Part shown: piece by piece, positions 29,190 to 39,094 of the stretch | How the letters are laid out: every line of letters begins with the position of its first letter | Numbering within the stretch: position 1 is the first letter of the stretch | Source: Devosia sp. SL43 | Lineage (GTDB): Bacteria; Pseudomonadota; Alphaproteobacteria; Rhizobiales; Devosiaceae | DNA: 64,000 nt | Direction of reading: 5' to 3' | Assembly: GCF_021729885.1 (NCBI RefSeq) | Contig: NZ_CP063401.1 | Location: 62,001 to 126,000, forward strand | Translations under genes and position numbers: made by a program | The notes under the pieces: model-generated | Told to the model about the DNA's origin: nothing | Databases searched by the model: none | Seen by the model: the letters and a program-made list of their open reading frames with translations, nothing else

Positions 29190-29451
29190 TTGTACTTCTC
29201 CACGCCGCCCGCGGCCGGAATACCCGGTCTCTGGGAGGGCCAATGGTTGAGCGGCGCAGAGGTTGCCTTCTCGTCTGCGATGCCGGACAGCGAAAGTGAC
29301 GTGACCCGGCCGTTCCCTCTTTTCATCCGGCGCTGGCTGCGCCATAACTTTGCTGTTCGCGCGACTGGCGAGAAGAGATGGGCAACCATCGGGGAACGCG
29401 AACCTTGAAGAGCCGCTCGCCTGGGCACCCATTGCAAACAGGGGAGCCCCC

Positions 29452-29556
29452 ATGTCTTCAGAAACCCATTCCCACTCTTGGAATCGCGCTTCGCGGCGTG
29501 ATAAGGCCAGCGTCACGCCGGTCTGTTCCGTTTCATGCGAGGTAGTCGTCCGATGA
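29452..29556 (+). CDS. 34-residue leader ORF coupled to glyA
   Basis: ATG with GGGGAG five bases upstream; 34 codons starting [18 protein letters not shown]. The TGA overlaps the glyA ATG as ATGA, so ribosomes ending here could restart on glyA. The peptide is rich in Ser, Arg and His and resembles no family I know. glyA also has a GAGG of its own inside this ORF. The rest of the 29190-29552 gap shows no recognisable riboswitch or gene. Confidence 0.4.
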   Translation: MSSETHSHSWNRASRRDKASVTPVCSVSCEVVVR

Positions 29557-30857
29557 GCGCCGCCCTGTCTTCCGCGCCCTTCCAGGGTTTTTTCTCTAGC
29601 TCGGTTGCCGAGACCGATCCGGAGCTGGCCGCAGCCATCAACGATGAGCTTGGCCGCCAGCGCGACGAGATCGAACTGATCGCGTCCGAAAACATCGTCT
29701 CGCAGGCCGTGCTTGAGGCCCAAGGGTCGGTCCTCACCAACAAATATGCCGAGGGCTATCCCGGTCGCCGCTACTATGGCGGCTGCCAGTATGTCGACGT
29801 CGCCGAAACGCTGGCCATCGAGCGCGCCAAGCAGCTCTTCGGCGTGGCCTATGCCAACGTGCAGCCCAATTCCGGCTCTCAGGCTAACCAGGGTGTCTAT
29901 CAGGCCCTGATCCAGCCGGGTGATACCATCCTCGGCATGTCGCTCGACGCCGGTGGTCACCTCACCCATGGCGCCAAGCCCAACCAGTCCGGCAAGTGGT
30001 TCAACGCCATCCAGTACGGCCTGCGCAAGCAGGACGGCCTGGTGGATATGGAGCAGGTCCGCCAGCTCGCCCATGAACACAAGCCCAAGATGATCGTGGC
30101 CGGCTTCTCGGCCTATTCCCGGGTCATGGACTGGGCCGAGTTCCGCGCCATCGCCGATGAAGTCGGTGCTTTCCTCTTTGTCGACATGGCCCATGTGGCC
30201 GGCCTCGTCGCCGGTGGCGTCTATCCCAGCCCGTTCCCGCATGCCCACGTGGCTTCGACCACCACGCACAAGACCCTGCGCGGTCCGCGCGGCGGCCTGA
30301 TCCTCACCAATGACGAAGACATTGCCAAGAAGATCAATTCGGCGATTTTCCCTGGCATCCAGGGCGGCCCGCTGATGCACGTCATCGCCGCCAAGGCCGT
30401 TGCCTTCAAGGAGGCCCTGCAACCTGAATTCAAAGCCTACGCGGCACAGGTCGTTGCCAACGCCAAGGTCCTGGCCGAGACGCTGGTCAAGGGCGGTGTC
30501 GATATCGTCAGCAAGGGCACCGACAACCACCTGATGCTGGTCGATCTGCGCCCCAAGGGCCTCACCGGCAAGGCGACGGAAAAGGCGCTCGAACGCGCCC
30601 ACATCACCTGCAACAAGAACGCCGTGCCCTTCGATCCCGAAAAACCGGCCATCACCTCGGGCATCCGCCTGGGCACCCCGGCTGGCACCTCACGCGGTTT
30701 CGGCGAGGCCGAATTCAAGCTCATCGGTGAACTGATCATCGAAGTGCTCGACGGTCTCAAGGAAAACGGCGACGAAAACAACGGTGCCGTCGAAGCGCAG
30801 GTCCGCGCCAAGGTAAAGACCCTGACCGACCGCTTCCCGATCTACGGCAAGCAGTAA
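29553..30857 (+). CDS. glyA: serine hydroxymethyltransferase
   Basis: 434 residues from ATG 29553. It converts serine and tetrahydrofolate to glycine and methylene-THF. PLP Lys240 lies in [13 protein letters not shown]; other motifs are [25 protein letters not shown] and [11 protein letters not shown]. It leads the operon glyA-nrdR-ribD-nusB. Its ATG overlaps the leader ORF stop. Confidence 0.96.
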   Translation: MSAALSSAPFQGFFSSSVAETDPELAAAINDELGRQRDEIELIASENIVSQAVLEAQGSVLTNKYAEGYPGRRYYGGCQYVDVAETLAIERAKQLFGVAYANVQPNSGSQANQGVYQALIQPGDTILGMSLDAGGHLTHGAKPNQSGKWFNAIQYGLRKQDGLVDMEQVRQLAHEHKPKMIVAGFSAYSRVMDWAEFRAIADEVGAFLFVDMAHVAGLVAGGVYPSPFPHAHVASTTTHKTLRGPRGGLILTNDEDIAKKINSAIFPGIQGGPLMHVIAAKAVAFKEALQPEFKAYAAQVVANAKVLAETLVKGGVDIVSKGTDNHLMLVDLRPKGLTGKATEKALERAHITCNKNAVPFDPEKPAITSGIRLGTPAGTSRGFGEAEFKLIGELIIEVLDGLKENGDENNGAVEAQVRAKVKTLTDRFPIYGKQ

Positions 30858-30868
30858 GGTAAAAACGC

Positions 30869-31345
30869 ATGCGCTGTCCCTATTGCGGAAATGACGACAC
30901 GCAGGTCAAGGACAGCCGCCCAACGGAAGATTCCGGGGCGATAAGGCGCCGCCGCGTCTGCAATGGCTGCGGCGGCCGTTTCACTACCTTCGAGCGGGTA
31001 CAGCTGCGCGATCTGACCGTGGTCAAGAAGAGCGGCCGCAAGGTGCCCTTTGATCGCGAAAAGCTCGCCCGCTCGGTCTATACCGCCTTGCGCAAGCGGT
31101 CGGTCGAGACTGATCGCATCGAGCGCATGATCTCGGGCATCGTCCGTCAGCTCGAGAGCCTTGGTGATGTCGAAGTCACCTCTGACCAGATCGGCGAATA
31201 CGTCATGGATGGCCTCAAGGGCCTCGACGATGTCGCTTTCGTCCGCTTTGCCTCGGTCTACAAGAACTTCTCAGCAGCCGATGACTTCCGCAACTTCCTG
31301 GCCGAACTGGCTGAAGGGCAGGGCACCCTGCGCGACGACGAGTGA
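30869..31345 (+). CDS. nrdR: transcriptional repressor NrdR
   Basis: 158 residues. The N-terminal zinc ribbon ([17 protein letters not shown] ... [11 protein letters not shown]) and an ATP-cone domain (~48-138, [16 protein letters not shown]) define NrdR, which represses ribonucleotide reductase genes according to dATP/ATP level. It starts 11 bases after glyA and its stop overlaps ribD as GTGA. Confidence 0.95.
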   Translation: MRCPYCGNDDTQVKDSRPTEDSGAIRRRRVCNGCGGRFTTFERVQLRDLTVVKKSGRKVPFDREKLARSVYTALRKRSVETDRIERMISGIVRQLESLGDVEVTSDQIGEYVMDGLKGLDDVAFVRFASVYKNFSAADDFRNFLAELAEGQGTLRDDE

Positions 31346-32406
31346 GCGCCGCCACGCCGGAGGATCTGCGCTGGCTTGATGCGGCGGTCCGCCTGGCGAC
31401 GCCGCACCTGGGCACCACCGCCGACAATCCCACTTCGGCTGCCCTGGTCGTCGATCCACGCGACCAGACGCTTGTCGCCCGCGCGGTCACCGCCCGTGGT
31501 GGCCGTCCGCATGCCGAGGCGATTGCGCTTGAAGCGGCCGGTTTCGAAGCCGCCGGCTGCACGCTCTACACCACCATCGAGCCCTGCCACCATTGGGGCC
31601 GCACGCCGCCCTGCGTCGACACCATCATCCGCTCCGGTATCATGCGCGTCGTCATCGGCACCAGTGATATCAGGCATGCAGGTGAAGGCTTGCTACGCCT
31701 CGAATCCGCCGGTGTCGAGGCCATCGTCGCCAATCATGCGCCCTCCGCCAAACTTCACTCCGGTTACCTGCAACGCCTGAGCAAGAGCCGGCCACTGGTT
31801 ACTCTGGCGTTGACCGTCTCGGCAGACGACCGCATCGTCGATGTCGCGACCGGTGCTGCCGCCAGCTGGCTCGACCAGTTGCGCGCCCGCAGCGACGCTA
31901 TCCTGATCGGCGCCGCCACGGCACGCCGGACCAACACCGACCTGACCATCCGGACCCCAGGCCTCGAAACCCGCACGCCATTGCGTGTGGTCCTGGCCGG
32001 CGCCTCCGGGGTCGATCGCCGCCTGAATCTGATTGGTGGCTTTTCCGGCTATCGCACTGCCATCATTGCAGAATCCGACGCCGCTCTGGACGCGCCCGCC
32101 TCTGTGGAAGTCCTCCGCGTCGCCGGCAAGTCAGGTCGTCCCGACCTTACCGCTGCGCTCACCGCTCTTGCCGAAAAAGGCATCCAGAACCTACTGGTCG
32201 AACCCGGGCCGCGCCTTGCCGCTGCCTTACTCGAAGCCGACCTCGTCGACCATGTCGCACTGCTCACGGCAGGGGAGGCCACCGGCGGTGCTGCCGCCAG
32301 CCCCGATGGCAAGTTTACTGCCGTTCTCGACGCGGCGGGTCTCTACGCCATATCGGCCGAGACCATCCAGCGCGACACGCTCACCCTCTATCGGCGGCCC
32401 GCATAG
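31342..32406 (+). CDS. ribD: bifunctional riboflavin biosynthesis protein RibD
   Basis: 354 residues. The N-terminal deaminase (~10-145) has the zinc motif PHAEAIAL and [12 protein letters not shown]; the C-terminal reductase (~148-350) includes [26 protein letters not shown] and [13 protein letters not shown]. It performs the deamination and reduction steps from the GTP-derived pyrimidine. It usually precedes ribE and ribH, which are not here: nusB follows after 101 bases. No FMN riboswitch lies upstream. Confidence 0.9.
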   Translation: MSAATPEDLRWLDAAVRLATPHLGTTADNPTSAALVVDPRDQTLVARAVTARGGRPHAEAIALEAAGFEAAGCTLYTTIEPCHHWGRTPPCVDTIIRSGIMRVVIGTSDIRHAGEGLLRLESAGVEAIVANHAPSAKLHSGYLQRLSKSRPLVTLALTVSADDRIVDVATGAAASWLDQLRARSDAILIGAATARRTNTDLTIRTPGLETRTPLRVVLAGASGVDRRLNLIGGFSGYRTAIIAESDAALDAPASVEVLRVAGKSGRPDLTAALTALAEKGIQNLLVEPGPRLAAALLEADLVDHVALLTAGEATGGAAASPDGKFTAVLDAAGLYAISAETIQRDTLTLYRRPA

Positions 32407-32507
32407 CCGTCACCAACCCTATTGTATTGAAGTTCCCGTCGCGGGCGACTAAGGGGTTGCACCTGCCGCCCGGTGTTACCAGCCCGGAACCAACAGAGTG
32501 TCTATCC

Positions 32508-33002
32508 ATGGCTGATGCCCCCAAACGCGACCCCGAGGCTCAACGCTCCGCCAACCAGCGCGGCGCCGCCCGTCTTGCCGCCGTCCAGGCGCTTTACCAG
32601 ATGGATGTCGGTCGTGCGACGCTCGAGGATACGCTGGCCCAGTTCGGCGCATTCCATCTCGGCCGCGAGATCGAGGGTGAGCAATATCTCCCTGCCGATG
32701 CCGACTTCTTCCGCCAGATCGTCACCGGCGTCGCCAAGCATCAGCTGGCTATCGATCCGGCCGTTGATCGTGCTCTTGCCGATGGCTGGCCGGTCGAACG
32801 CGTCGACGCGACGCTCCGCGCCATCCTGCGCGCCGCCGCCTTTGAACTGCTCCGCCGCAAGGACATCCCGCCGCGCGTCGTCATCACCGAATATGTCGAC
32901 GTCGCCAAGGCCTTCTACGAGGACGATGCCAGCGGCCTCGTCAACGCCGCACTGGACGCCATAGCGCGCGAAGCAGGCTCGGACCTGGCCGGCACCGTTT
33001 AG
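32508..33002 (+). CDS. nusB: transcription antitermination factor NusB
   Basis: 164 residues from ATG 32508. NusB with S10 binds boxA in rRNA leader transcripts. The all-helical fold shows RGAARLAAVQALYQMDV near the start, then RAILRAAAFELL and VITEYVDVAKAF. The stop overlaps the convergent neighbour by four bases. Confidence 0.93.
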   Translation: MADAPKRDPEAQRSANQRGAARLAAVQALYQMDVGRATLEDTLAQFGAFHLGREIEGEQYLPADADFFRQIVTGVAKHQLAIDPAVDRALADGWPVERVDATLRAILRAAAFELLRRKDIPPRVVITEYVDVAKAFYEDDASGLVNAALDAIAREAGSDLAGTV

Positions 33003-34111
33003 AGCCCCGCCGCCTGCGCGATTGCCTGCGTGTCGATATGCGTCGGCACCATGCCACCGAGCGCGTCATCCATCGGTTCGGCTTCCCGCACCCCCTGGAA
33101 CAGCTCATCGATCTGTCCCGATGTCAGGAACGCCTCCAGCGCACCGGCCGAACCCTCGCCCCAAACGCCGTCGACCGCACCAGAATACAGCCCCAGGCCC
33201 TCTAGACCTGCCTGCATGGCACCCGCGGTCACCGGGTCGACAAACATCTGGCCGCTCCAATAGTTGTCATAGTCGGTTTGACGCATCACGCTCTGCGTGC
33301 CCCAGTACGACAGAAGCATCCAGTAACCAGCCCGCTCGGTGTCCATCTCCGCCGTATACTGGCCCTTGAGCGGGTCAGGGATCGTCGTCGAATCCGTACC
33401 GTCGGCATAGAACAGGCCCAGCACCGCCATGCTCAGCGCATCGCCATGCACCGCCGCATAGCGCACGTATGAGTCGAGCGGCCGCGTCAGCTCGTACTGC
33501 CCGACTTGCCCGCGCCAGAACATGTTGGCCACGATGCCGGCGCAGACATAGTTTTCCTTTGCGGCGTCCTCGGCCGCGGCCATGTCAAAATCGGTATCGC
33601 CGTCGATGTCGGAGAAAGCCAGGCTGCGCAGCGCGTCGCATTGCACGGCGGCATCAAGCTCTCCCGCCGCGGCATGCTGCAGGGTGGCCAACGCCTCGCT
33701 TTCGCTGACGCCCACATCCTCGTCGAACATCGTGGCCAGCGCATATTCGGCCAGCTCGTGTCCATCCGCGGCGAGCTTGCGATAGATCTTGGTGGCAAAG
33801 AGATTGTCGTCCTGCGTGCCGCCTCGCTCGGCGAATTGGTCCCGCGCCACCGCATTGTAGAACTGTATGTCAGGATTGTCAGGCGACTGCTCGACCGCAC
33901 GTTGACAGGTGGAGACGGCATTCTGGATGCCCATCCTAGGTGTCCAGGAGAAGTGCTCCTGTCCCCCAAATGCATTGATGCAGGCCCGGTCGAGCGCCGC
34001 GCCCTCGATCACGACCGGCGCTTTGTCCTTGGCGAGTGCAGGGGTACTGAGCGCCGCCGCCGCCAGTATGCTGCAGATCAAGACCGATTTCGGGCTATGG
34101 AACATGCGCAT
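32999..34111 (-). CDS. exported Sel1/TPR-like repeat protein of unknown function
   Basis: 370 residues; a second ATG two codons in (34105) is an equal candidate. A signal peptide ends at TPALAKD. The central part has short helical repeats like Sel1 (DGHELAEYALATMFDEDVGV; GDALSMAVLGLFYADGT). The last ~80 residues (LEGLGLYSGAVDGVWGEGS) look like a degenerate peptidoglycan-binding repeat with the usual G..DG.wG core. A periplasmic or wall-associated role is inferred. Confidence 0.7.
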   Translation of the reverse strand: MRMFHSPKSVLICSILAAAALSTPALAKDKAPVVIEGAALDRACINAFGGQEHFSWTPRMGIQNAVSTCQRAVEQSPDNPDIQFYNAVARDQFAERGGTQDDNLFATKIYRKLAADGHELAEYALATMFDEDVGVSESEALATLQHAAAGELDAAVQCDALRSLAFSDIDGDTDFDMAAAEDAAKENYVCAGIVANMFWRGQVGQYELTRPLDSYVRYAAVHGDALSMAVLGLFYADGTDSTTIPDPLKGQYTAEMDTERAGYWMLLSYWGTQSVMRQTDYDNYWSGQMFVDPVTAGAMQAGLEGLGLYSGAVDGVWGEGSAGALEAFLTSGQIDELFQGVREAEPMDDALGGMVPTHIDTQAIAQAAGL

Positions 34112-34180
34112 GTCTCCCTGCCAGCAATGTTGGCGGAAGACTACTGCGCGGTTTCTGTACTGTCGATGAACGCCTGCGCG

Positions 34181-34630
34181 TCAGAAGCTCTGCAGGATCT
34201 GGTCGATAAACGTGCGGTCCTCGCCGAACGAGGCGGTGCGACGGCTCTCAATCGCGATTGTCTTGCCGTCCTGCAGACCATAAACGGCCTTGTCGACGAC
34301 CTTCTTGTTCTTGTCGAAATAAACCGCGAGCACGGTGCGCGAATCCACCATCGTCATGCCGAACGACGTCTGCCGCACCTTGGTTTCGACGTAATACCAG
34401 GCCGTCTGGTCGCCAAACGTGTTGGTCGATTGTGGCGATCCGAGCACCAGGGTCACCAGTTGCTGGCTCTGGCCGGTGCGAATCTGCGCCTGCGCGCTAT
34501 CGGATATCTCGTAGCCTTGCGTCCGTGACGTGATCAGCGCAGTGCTGCTGTTGCAGGCTGCCAGCACAAGGGCAAGCGTGGCAGCGGCGGCAAGCGGCGC
34601 GATTGAACCGGAAACGGTACGCAGAGGCAT
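34181..34630 (-). CDS. bamE: outer membrane protein assembly factor BamE (SmpA/OmlA)
   Basis: 149 residues. The signal ends in lipobox LVLAACNSS with Cys26. The SmpA/OmlA domain contains LVTLVLGSPQSTNTFGDQTAWYYVE and LAVYFDKNKKVVD. BamE is a lipoprotein of the BAM complex that inserts beta-barrel proteins. It is divergent from the ubiquinol-cytochrome-c chaperone gene at 34786, as commonly seen in alphaproteobacteria. Confidence 0.87.
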   Translation of the reverse strand: MPLRTVSGSIAPLAAAATLALVLAACNSSTALITSRTQGYEISDSAQAQIRTGQSQQLVTLVLGSPQSTNTFGDQTAWYYVETKVRQTSFGMTMVDSRTVLAVYFDKNKKVVDKAVYGLQDGKTIAIESRRTASFGEDRTFIDQILQSF

Positions 34631-34785
34631 GAATTTGACTTTCCCGATGGCTCTCGACTATAGGCACGGCAACAAGGCGGCCACCCGTCGGCCGCCGGAA
34701 TGTGTAGCTGCCAACTTGTCTATCTGGCAAGCTGGCTTTAGTCCGGCGGGCCGTTATGCCCCGGTGTTAGGCTGATCACAACCCC

Positions 34786-35313
34786 ATGATACTGAACCTG
34801 TTCCGCAAGAATACTGCCACCGAACCGGTTTACGCCGTCTATAACGCCATTGTGGCGCAATCCCGGCAACCCCGTTTCTATGCCGATTGGCAGGTTCCCG
34901 ACACGGTCACCGGCCGTTTCGACATGATTTGCCTGCATATGGCACTACTCTTCCGGCGTCTTCGCTCAGAAGCCGGCGAACGCAAGGACTTCAGCCAGGC
35001 CGTCTTCGATCTGTTCTTCAAGGACATGGACCGCTCGCTTCGAGAGATGGGCGTCGGCGATTTGGGCGTCCCCAAACGCATCCAGAAGATGGGCAACATC
35101 TTCTTCGGCCTGCTCGCCGCCATGAACGAGGCGATGGATCGAAACGATGCCGTAGCGCTCGAGGCCGTGCTGGCCCGCAATATCTTCGACGGCAATCCCG
35201 GCCCCCATATCCGCGCCCTGGCTGACTATCTCTTGGCCGAGGACCACGCGCTGTCGGCACAGCCCGCTGCCGCCATCACCGGCGGTGTCATTTCCTTCCA
35301 GGCCGCAGCATGA
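34786..35313 (+). CDS. ubiquinol-cytochrome c chaperone family protein
   Basis: 175 residues. The domain (~20-160) carries FYADWQVPDTVTGRFDMICL, FFKDMDRSLREMGVGDLGVP and KRIQKMGNIFFG, typical of the CBP3-like chaperone family that in mitochondria helps assemble cytochrome bc1. The bacterial role is inferred. It overlaps the next gene as ATGA. Confidence 0.88.
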   Translation: MILNLFRKNTATEPVYAVYNAIVAQSRQPRFYADWQVPDTVTGRFDMICLHMALLFRRLRSEAGERKDFSQAVFDLFFKDMDRSLREMGVGDLGVPKRIQKMGNIFFGLLAAMNEAMDRNDAVALEAVLARNIFDGNPGPHIRALADYLLAEDHALSAQPAAAITGGVISFQAAA

Positions 35314-35855
35314 GCACAGTGGCCCCCCTCTTTGAAGCCATCATCCGCGTCGACCGCCTCCCCAGTGCCGGGCGCGACCTCAAGGTTTCTCTCGACGAAG
35401 CCACGCGAGCAGCTTTGGCCGAAGAGCTCAAACTGACCGCCATCGAGTCGTTCGACGCCACCCTGACGATTGCACCACTGCGCGGCGGCATCCGCGCCCT
35501 GGGCCGCCTCGTCGCTCGCGTCGTGCAGCCCTCGGTGGTCACCTTCGAGCCGGTAACCCAGGATATCGACGAGACAATCGATCGCGTCTTCTTGCCAGAA
35601 GCCCAGACTCACAAGCCGACCCCGGGCTCGGAGGTCTTCGTCGATCTCGACGACGAGGATTTCCCCGACCATATCGACGGCCCCGAGGTCGATCTCAGCG
35701 CGCTGTTGATCGAAACCCTGGCCCTCGCCATCGATCCCTATCCCCGCATGCCGGGCGAAAGCCTCGATTCACTGGGGATAAAGCTCGATGCGGAGGATAC
35801 CGGGCCCTTTGCGGCGCTGGCCCGCTTGAAAAAGAACGACGATTCCGGCTCTTGA
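35310..35855 (+). CDS. DUF177 (YceD-like) protein
   Basis: 181 residues starting in the ATGA overlap. It has the YceD layout, with an N-terminal strand-rich part (FDATLTIAPLRGGIRALGRL) and the conserved VDLSALLIETLALAIDPYPR, but the usual pair of Cys for zinc is absent. YceD-family proteins are associated with 23S rRNA accumulation and often precede rpmF; here plsX follows 147 bases on. Confidence 0.85.
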   Translation: MSTVAPLFEAIIRVDRLPSAGRDLKVSLDEATRAALAEELKLTAIESFDATLTIAPLRGGIRALGRLVARVVQPSVVTFEPVTQDIDETIDRVFLPEAQTHKPTPGSEVFVDLDDEDFPDHIDGPEVDLSALLIETLALAIDPYPRMPGESLDSLGIKLDAEDTGPFAALARLKKNDDSGS

Positions 35856-36002
35856 ACACCGGCTCGCCACAGTCGAGGCGTTTTTCCGCGCTGGAAACGG
35901 CTCCGTTGCGCCACGGTAAACTGCGGATAGCCGGGGCTTGCACCGACTCCGTGATGGGATATGTTTGGACGTGCTCTTTTCCAGGGCGCAGAACGGGCTG
36001 AA

Positions 36003-37073
36003 ATGACCGACTCAATAACAATATCGGTGGACGCCATGGGGGGCGACAATGCCCCCCGCGCCGTGATCCACGGTGCGCATCTCGCCCTCAAGGAACGCAA
36101 GAACGTCAGGTTCATCTTTCACGGCCGGCAGGAGCAGATTGCTCCGCTGCTCGATGAATTCCCTGACCTCAAGTCCGCTTCGACCGTCCGTCACTGCGAA
36201 GGCATCATCGCCATGGATGAGAAGCCCAGCCAGGCCTTGCGCAAGGGCAGGGGCACCTCGTCGATGTGGATGGCCATCCAGGCGGTCAAGGACCGTGAGG
36301 CCGACGTTGCGGTCTCCGGCGGCAATACCGGCGCCCTCATGGCCATGGCGACCTTCTGCCTGCGACCCATGGAGGGCATTGCCCGTCCTGGCATCGCGGC
36401 CATCTGGCCCACCCTGCGCAGCGACATCATCGTCCTCGACATGGGCGCCACCATCGGCGCCGACGCCCAGCAACTGGTCGACTACGCCATTCTTGGCTCC
36501 GCCCTGGCGCGCTGCCTCTTCGACGACGAAGCGCCCACGGTGGGTCTCCTCAATGTCGGCACCGAAGAGGTCAAAGGCCTCGACTACATCAAGGAAGCGG
36601 GTCGCATCCTCACCGAGGCCAGCGGCTCCGGCTTCACCTATCATGGCTTCGTCGAAGGCGACGATATCGGCAAGGGCACCGTCGACGTCGTCGTCACCGA
36701 AGGCTTTGTCGGCAACATCGCCCTCAAGACCGCCGAGGGCACCGCCCGCCAGGTTGGCTCCTACCTGCGCAGCGCCCTTAAATCCAACCTGATGAGCCGG
36801 ATCGGCGCCTTGTTCGCGACATCGGCCCTCAATGCCCTGCGCCGCAAGATGGACCCGCGCACCGTCAATGGCGGTGTGTTCATGGGTCTCAACGGCATCG
36901 TCATAAAATCGCATGGCGGCACCGACGAAGTCGGCTACAAGAGCGCTCTAAGTCTTGGCTACGAAATGGCGCGAAGCGACCTGATCGCCAAGATCGGCGA
37001 GACCATGAAGCGCTTTCCCATCAAGGCAGTAGCGACGACTGCCGAATCAGAACCCGAGGCTAAACAGGCGTGA
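36003..37073 (+). CDS. plsX: phosphate acyltransferase PlsX
   Basis: 356 residues from ATG 36003 ([18 protein letters not shown]). PlsX converts acyl-ACP to acyl-phosphate for phospholipid synthesis. Motifs include [21 protein letters not shown] text, [30 protein letters not shown] and [13 protein letters not shown]. The stop overlaps fabH as GTGA. Confidence 0.95.
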   Translation: MTDSITISVDAMGGDNAPRAVIHGAHLALKERKNVRFIFHGRQEQIAPLLDEFPDLKSASTVRHCEGIIAMDEKPSQALRKGRGTSSMWMAIQAVKDREADVAVSGGNTGALMAMATFCLRPMEGIARPGIAAIWPTLRSDIIVLDMGATIGADAQQLVDYAILGSALARCLFDDEAPTVGLLNVGTEEVKGLDYIKEAGRILTEASGSGFTYHGFVEGDDIGKGTVDVVVTEGFVGNIALKTAEGTARQVGSYLRSALKSNLMSRIGALFATSALNALRRKMDPRTVNGGVFMGLNGIVIKSHGGTDEVGYKSALSLGYEMARSDLIAKIGETMKRFPIKAVATTAESEPEAKQA

Positions 37074-38047
37074 CCAAGACGCGTTCCATCATCCGTGGTG
37101 TCGGTGGCTATTTGCCTGAAAAGGTGCTGACCAACGCCGAACTGGCCACCATGGTCGATACCTCCGACGAGTGGATTCAGCAGCGTGTCGGCATCAAGGA
37201 GCGGCACATCGCCGCCGAGGGCCAGTTCACATCTGACCTGGCCGTCGAGGCCGCGAAACGGGCGATGGATGCTGCCGGCGTAACGCCCGACGACATCGAT
37301 CTGATCATCGTCGCGACCACCACGCCCGATTATACTTTTCCGGCTGCCGCGACGCTGGTCCAGATGAAGCTGGGCATGCATCACGGCATGGCCTTCGACA
37401 TCCAGGCCGTCTGCTCCGGCTTCGTCTATGGCGTCGTCACTGCGGACAGCTACCTCAAGAACGGCCTCGCCAATCGCGCGCTGGTCATCGGCGCCGAAAC
37501 CTTCTCGCGCCTGCTCGACTGGACCGACCGCACCACCTGCGTGCTGTTCGGCGATGGCGCCGGCGCCGTGGTGATGGAAAAGATCGAACTGCCCGACGAT
37601 GCGCCGGAACAGGGCGTCCTCGCCTCGGCCCTTCGCTCGGACGGCCACCACTGGGAAAAGCTCTATGTCGATGGCGGCCCGTCCACGACGGGCACCACCG
37701 GCCACGTCCATATGCAGGGCCCGGAAGTTTTCCGTCACGCAGTCGGCAAGATCACCGACGTCGTCTATGCCACGCTCGAAAAGTCCGGCTACACCATCGC
37801 TGACCTCGACTGGTTCGTGCCCCACCAGGCCAATAAGCGCATCATCGAAGGGGCAGGGGCCAAGCTCGGCCTGCCGCCCGAAAAGGTGGTGATGACCGTC
37901 GATATCCACGCCAACACCTCGGCCGCCTCGGTACCGCTGGCGCTGAGCGCGGCCGTTGCCGATGGCCGCATCAAAAAGGGTGACCTCGTCATGCTCGAAG
38001 CCATGGGCGGCGGGTTTACCTGGGGCGCGTCTCTCATTCGTTGGTGA
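37070..38047 (+). CDS. fabH: beta-ketoacyl-ACP synthase III
   Basis: 325 residues from GTG 37070. FabH starts fatty-acid synthesis by condensing acetyl-CoA with malonyl-ACP. The Cys-His-Asn triad is present: Cys115 in AVCSGF, His in [10 protein letters not shown], Asn in HANTSAA. plsX-fabH-ihfA-merR is the standard alphaproteobacterial order. Confidence 0.95.
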   Translation: MTKTRSIIRGVGGYLPEKVLTNAELATMVDTSDEWIQQRVGIKERHIAAEGQFTSDLAVEAAKRAMDAAGVTPDDIDLIIVATTTPDYTFPAAATLVQMKLGMHHGMAFDIQAVCSGFVYGVVTADSYLKNGLANRALVIGAETFSRLLDWTDRTTCVLFGDGAGAVVMEKIELPDDAPEQGVLASALRSDGHHWEKLYVDGGPSTTGTTGHVHMQGPEVFRHAVGKITDVVYATLEKSGYTIADLDWFVPHQANKRIIEGAGAKLGLPPEKVVMTVDIHANTSAASVPLALSAAVADGRIKKGDLVMLEAMGGGFTWGASLIRW

Positions 38048-38065
38048 CACGGTATCACCGTGTTG
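38047..38065 (+). terminator. possible hairpin at the fabH 3' end
   Basis: ACACGGT-ATC-ACCGTGT starts at the last base of the fabH stop. Only two T follow, so it may be an attenuator or processing site rather than a full terminator. The remaining 38066-38287 stretch shows nothing else clear and should hold the ihfA promoter. Confidence 0.35.
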
Positions 38066-38287
38066 ACCTTAGTGCTTTCAAGGCGTTAGTGTCGTTTCTG
38101 GGTGGAGGACGCAGCGTAGAAATCAACCGCACGAGGGGTTTGTGACGGTTTTCGCGCTGATCGAGCGGAAGGATTCCCGTGGTATGGCTCGGCCCTGCAT
38201 AGGGTCGTGCCGGCAGCACATTCGATAAGGGACGCGCACGCGTCTCGTCATGGGAATTTCGACCTTTCGGACAACACGGGGGTGCGA

Positions 38288-38599
38288 ATGACGCAGAAGA
38301 CGGTAACGCGGGCGGATCTCGCCGAAGCAGTCTATGGAACGGTTGGGCTGTCGCGGACAGAGTCGGCCGAACTGGTCGAGCGGGTTCTCGAATTGATCGG
38401 GGATGCGCTGATTACCGGCGCCAACGTCAAGCTATCCTCTTTCGGATCCTTCCAGGTCCGCTCCAAGAACGAGCGTATAGGGCGCAATCCCAAGACCGGC
38501 GAAGAGGTGCCGATCCTGCCGCGGCAGGTTCTTGTGTTCAAACCGTCCAATGTGTTGAAGTCTAAGATCAACAAATCTATGGTTCGTGCTGGAAAATAA
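38288..38599 (+). CDS. ihfA: integration host factor alpha subunit
   Basis: 103 residues from ATG 38288. The HU/IHF fold shows [41 protein letters not shown] (split) and [13 protein letters not shown] bends DNA at specific sites. The merR-type gene follows 24 bases on. Confidence 0.93.
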   Translation: MTQKTVTRADLAEAVYGTVGLSRTESAELVERVLELIGDALITGANVKLSSFGSFQVRSKNERIGRNPKTGEEVPILPRQVLVFKPSNVLKSKINKSMVRAGK

Positions 38600-38623
38600 G
38601 CACTCCAGCGAGTCTCAGCCTTC

Positions 38624-39079
38624 GTGGACAAGTCGCCAGACGCCTTCCGGACGATATCTGAAGCTGCCGAAGAATTGGACCTGCCTCAGCATGTCCTGCG
38701 CTTCTGGGAGACTCGTTTCTCGACGATCAAGCCACTGAAGCGCGGCGGGGGACGTCGCTACTATCGCCCCGAGGATGTGCTGCTGCTGCGCGGCATCCGT
38801 CACCTGCTCTACGATCAGGGCTTCACCATCAAGGGCGTCCAGCGCATTCTCAAGGATCAGGGCAGCCGCTATGTCATCGCCGTGGGCGAGGGCAAGCCGC
38901 TCGAAGAAATCCTGCCGATGATCGAACAGGCCGAAGCCATGAGCGACGAGGCCGAACTCGAAGAAGCCGTCATGATCTCGAGCCCTGGCCTCGACCGCGA
39001 GTCGCGCGACAAGCTCTCCGACGTCCTGCGGGAACTCCTTGAATGCAAACGCATCCTGGAACGCGCACGCGAGGCGTGA
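38624..39079 (+). CDS. MerR-family regulator
   Basis: 151 residues from GTG 38624. The winged helix begins [20 protein letters not shown] and continues [17 protein letters not shown], the form always found beside ihfA in alphaproteobacteria. The C-terminal half is acidic and helical, probably for dimerisation; no metal-binding cysteines are present apart from one near the end. Target unknown. Confidence 0.88.
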   Translation: MDKSPDAFRTISEAAEELDLPQHVLRFWETRFSTIKPLKRGGGRRYYRPEDVLLLRGIRHLLYDQGFTIKGVQRILKDQGSRYVIAVGEGKPLEEILPMIEQAEAMSDEAELEEAVMISSPGLDRESRDKLSDVLRELLECKRILERAREA

Positions 39080-39094
39080 GTCAGGCGACAGCCC

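Noticed and set aside
29190..29552. possible glycine, SAM or THF riboswitch upstream of glyA
   Set aside because: I looked for the conserved cores and found none; only the leader ORF is supported.
28740..30602. 620-codon minus-strand frame covering the BA14K gene and most of glyA
   Set aside because: Only the last 149 codons have a signal peptide and BA14K motif; the rest is antisense to glyA.
39080..39094. tRNA-Pro often found after merR in alphaproteobacteria
   Set aside because: Only 15 bases separate merR from the next gene; no tRNA fits.
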